From: DAORDI01 sp035345895
GTDB lineage: Bacteria; Spirochaetota; Leptospiria; Leptospirales; Leptospiraceae
Assembly: GCA_035345895.1 (NCBI GenBank)
Contig: DAORDI010000264.1
Location: 1 to 8,021, forward strand
DNA length: 8,021 nt
Direction: 5' to 3'
In this document: piece by piece, positions 5,949 to 8,021 of the stretch
Numbering within the stretch: the first letter of the stretch is position 1
How the letters are laid out: every line of letters starts with the position of its first letter
Position numbers and translations under genes: made by a program
Notes under the pieces: generated by a model
Told to the model about the DNA's origin: nothing
The model's database searches: none
What the model saw: only the letters and a program-made list of their open reading frames with translations

Positions 5949-7844
5949 CTACCTGTACATATTTTCGATCTCAGATGCAAAACTTTCCGAGATGACATTT
6001 CTTTTCATTTTCAGTGTCCTTGTCATTTCAGTGTCCAGGTCAAACTGTCTGGGCGAAATACAGAAGCAGTTTCCGGGAATGATTTCAAACGTCTTGAATC
6101 CGTTGTCTCTTGTAATCAGTCTGATGATTTCTTTTTTAAACAGATCTCTTATTTTGGGATCTGAGTTCCAGAGACTGAGGTCTGCAGGCGCGTGCGGGAT
6201 TGCTGATTTGACTTTTTCAAAGTTCGGAACAATGATTGCACCTAGGGATTTCCGGTCATTGCCGACCACCATCACCTGATCAATCAGATCGGAATTCAGG
6301 AGCTTGTCTTCTACGGGTACAGGCTCTACATTTTCACCTCCTGCAAGAACAAGTGTATCCTTGGAACGTCCGGAAAAAACCAGTTCTCCCTTCCAGGTAA
6401 AACTGATCAGATCTCCCGTATTGAAAAATCCTTCCTTGTCAAATACAGTGCTGTTCAGTTCCGGTCTTTTATAATAACCCATCAGGATCTGTCTGCTTTT
6501 TACCCAGAGAGTTCCTTTTTTTCCGGCTTCATAAGGAATTTTATTTTCTTTATCATCCTTCAGACAGACCTCGTATCCGTTCAGAGGAACTCCCAGTGTG
6601 GATGGAGTGGGGCTGTCTTTTTTTCGAACGGAGATCACTGCAGAAGTTTCCGTCATTCCATATCCTTCCAGAACAGTCAGACCGATTGCAGAAAGAAATT
6701 CATCTACTGCACCTGGAAGAGCGCTTCCTGCCGAAATGGATATCTTAAGATTGCCTCCGAATGCTTCGTGAATCTTTTTGAATACAAGAATGGAAAGCAG
6801 TTTGCCTGGCGATGCAGGAATGAGGCTGAGAAGAGCTCCTGTTCTGCTGAAAAGAATGCTGAATATTCCCGGTTTAAACATACTGAAATTATATCCCAGG
6901 AGAACTGCTTTCTGCTTTGACCAGAATTTTCCTGCCTTGAGTGCAGTTTCGAATAGTTTCTGTTTTGTCCGGGATTCGAGACCCACCTTTGCCTTGATTC
7001 CGTTGTAAAGGGATTCCCAGATTCGGGGAACTGAAGGAAAGAAAGTCGGTTTGAAGTCTCTTAAATCTTCCTTCAGAGTCTTGATGTCTGTGACAAGAAA
7101 TTCAGCACCCAGGAATATCACAGCATATTCAACAGCCCGTTCAAATGCATGCCAAGGAGGGAGCAGGCTCAGTGCCCTGTCTTCGGAAGTAATTCCTACG
7201 CATCCGATCGTGCTCTGAATTGCAGTGATCCAGCCTCTCTGATTCAGCATAACTCCTTTCGGAGCACCTGTTGTTCCGCTTGTATAAATCAGAGTTGCCA
7301 GTTCCTCCGGGTTCACAGATTCAATTCGTTTCTGTGCCTCGTCCTGTTTTGTCTTCAGAAATTCTCTGCCTTTTTCCATTAGAGACTGAACTGAATCATT
7401 TCCTGCATACAGATGAAATGCATCCTTTTCCAGGATGTAAATTTTTTCGAGAATCGGAATTTTGGATCTGAGAGAGACGAGCCTGTCCCTTGTTTTTTCG
7501 TTCTGTACGATCGCGGTCCTGCATTCTGCATGATTGATTATGTATTCTATATCTTCATCGGTGACATCAGTTCCCCTCGGAACAGACACACATCCGGATG
7601 TGATGATGGAAAGATCAGTGAAAAACCAGTTGGGAGAGGAATCACAGAACAGGGCAATCTTTTCTGCAGGTCTGATTCCTTCTGCCTGAATTCCGGCACA
7701 AAGTTCATCTACAGATTTTTTCAGAGATGCAAAACTTTTTCCTTGAAAGTTTCCTGTACTGTTCCTTTTCAGGAAAGAAATTTTATCCGGAAATCTGGCG
7801 GATGTTGCAGAAAGATATTGATAAAGGGTTGTATGTTCAGGCAT
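5949..7844 (-). CDS. Long-chain fatty-acid CoA ligase (AMP-forming acyl-CoA synthetase)
   Basis: A 631-residue adenylate-forming enzyme that activates a fatty acid with ATP to acyl-AMP, then transfers it to CoA. The length fits the long-chain class. Core motifs are intact: P-loop YTSGTTGAPKG (187-197), LPPWHAFER (228-236, aromatic/His substrate region), SAGSALPG (371-378), GYGMTET (394-400), T-G-D (476-478), hinge G-R-S-K-D (492-496) and the C-terminal T-R-T-L-K-M-K-R, where Lys612 is the likely adenylation lysine. There is no signal peptide or clear membrane helix; these enzymes are usually membrane-associated in the cytoplasm. ATG 7844 is the first start after an in-frame TAA four codons upstream and fits the family N-terminus. 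AAGGA abuts this ATG with no spacer, which is unusual. Chain-length preference cannot be read from the sequence; a role in beta-oxidation or lipid remodelling is inferred. Confidence 0.93.
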   Translation of the reverse strand: MPEHTTLYQYLSATSARFPDKISFLKRNSTGNFQGKSFASLKKSVDELCAGIQAEGIRPAEKIALFCDSSPNWFFTDLSIITSGCVSVPRGTDVTDEDIEYIINHAECRTAIVQNEKTRDRLVSLRSKIPILEKIYILEKDAFHLYAGNDSVQSLMEKGREFLKTKQDEAQKRIESVNPEELATLIYTSGTTGAPKGVMLNQRGWITAIQSTIGCVGITSEDRALSLLPPWHAFERAVEYAVIFLGAEFLVTDIKTLKEDLRDFKPTFFPSVPRIWESLYNGIKAKVGLESRTKQKLFETALKAGKFWSKQKAVLLGYNFSMFKPGIFSILFSRTGALLSLIPASPGKLLSILVFKKIHEAFGGNLKISISAGSALPGAVDEFLSAIGLTVLEGYGMTETSAVISVRKKDSPTPSTLGVPLNGYEVCLKDDKENKIPYEAGKKGTLWVKSRQILMGYYKRPELNSTVFDKEGFFNTGDLISFTWKGELVFSGRSKDTLVLAGGENVEPVPVEDKLLNSDLIDQVMVVGNDRKSLGAIIVPNFEKVKSAIPHAPADLSLWNSDPKIRDLFKKEIIRLITRDNGFKTFEIIPGNCFCISPRQFDLDTEMTRTLKMKRNVISESFASEIENMYR

Positions 7845-7850
7845 TCCTTC

Positions 7851-7877
7851 ATTTTAGAAGGAAATGAATTTTGTAAA
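7851..7877 (-). promoter_or_regulatory. Candidate promoter of acyl-CoA synthetase
   Basis: On the minus strand, TTTACA (7872-7877) and TAAAAT (7851-7856) are separated by 15 bp. Each is one or two bases from the sigma-70 consensus, but the spacer is short. The -10 box ends six bases before ATG 7844, so transcription would begin at or next to the start codon. The background is AT-rich, so a chance match is possible. Confidence 0.3.
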
Positions 7878-7894
7878 GAGATTTTTAGCAGATT

Positions 7895-8021
7895 GGGTTT
7901 GTATCAATGAGTTGCCATCAGTGAGTTGCCATCAATGGGTTGCCATCAATGGGTTGCCATCAATGGGTTGCCATCAATGGGTTGCCATCAATGGGTTGCC
8001 ATCAATGGGTTGCCATCAATG
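7895..8021. repeat. 14-bp tandem repeat (minisatellite), truncated by window edge
   Basis: The unit is GGGTTGCCATCAAT on the plus strand. There are nine consecutive units plus one base: a degenerate first unit (7895-7908, three mismatches), two variants starting GAG (7909-7922 and 7923-7936), then six perfect units (7937-8020). The array continues beyond the window. Divergence rises toward the synthetase gene and the units become identical away from it, as expected for an array expanding at its distal end. Each unit holds a small inverted repeat CCAT-CA-ATGG. There are no spacers and the unit is too short for a CRISPR. Confidence 0.95.

Noticed and set aside
7895..8021. Repeat array as a CRISPR
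   Set aside because: Units are 14 bp, directly adjacent, with no unique spacers and no cas genes; it is a plain tandem repeat.

Overview
The window looks like chromosomal DNA from a spirochaete, most likely a member of the Leptospiraceae. The reasons are a divergent protein of the FlaA flagellar-sheath family (a spirochaete family), several short lipoproteins whose lipoboxes end in relaxed spirochaetal forms such as L-N-C and S-F-C, and a tandem pair of lipoproteins that resemble a paralogous family I recall from Leptospira. This placement comes from reading the proteins, not from a database search.

Layout from left to right. Positions 1-485 (minus) hold the N-terminal part of an exported TPR-like protein that runs off the left edge. 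Positions 486-809 are a gene-free divergent region with a good intrinsic terminator hairpin on the plus strand near its right end. Three plus-strand genes follow: a membrane-bound hybrid histidine kinase (810-2510) and two tandem paralogous lipoproteins (2573-3151 and 3248-3805). Their last stop codon lies one base from the stop of a convergent minus-strand cluster.

That cluster, read right to left, is a helical lipoprotein (5752-5111), an uncharacterised cytoplasmic protein (5106-4459) and a secreted FlaA-family protein (4451-3807). The gaps are 4 and 7 bases, so it is very probably one operon. Upstream of it, after a 196-base gap and also on the minus strand, is a long-chain acyl-CoA synthetase of the AMP-forming family (7844-5949). 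The right edge (7895-8021) is a 14-bp tandem repeat that begins about 50 bp upstream of the synthetase start and continues out of the window.

Functionally, most of the genes act at the cell envelope: a sensor kinase without its partner, three to four exported lipoproteins, a flagellar-sheath-type secreted protein, and fatty-acid activation. There is no phage, transposon, CRISPR or defence signature. The least ordinary points are the 14-bp minisatellite next to a possibly leaderless synthetase promoter, the locally homogenised 3' ends of the lipoprotein pair, and the lipoprotein / unknown / FlaA-like operon.
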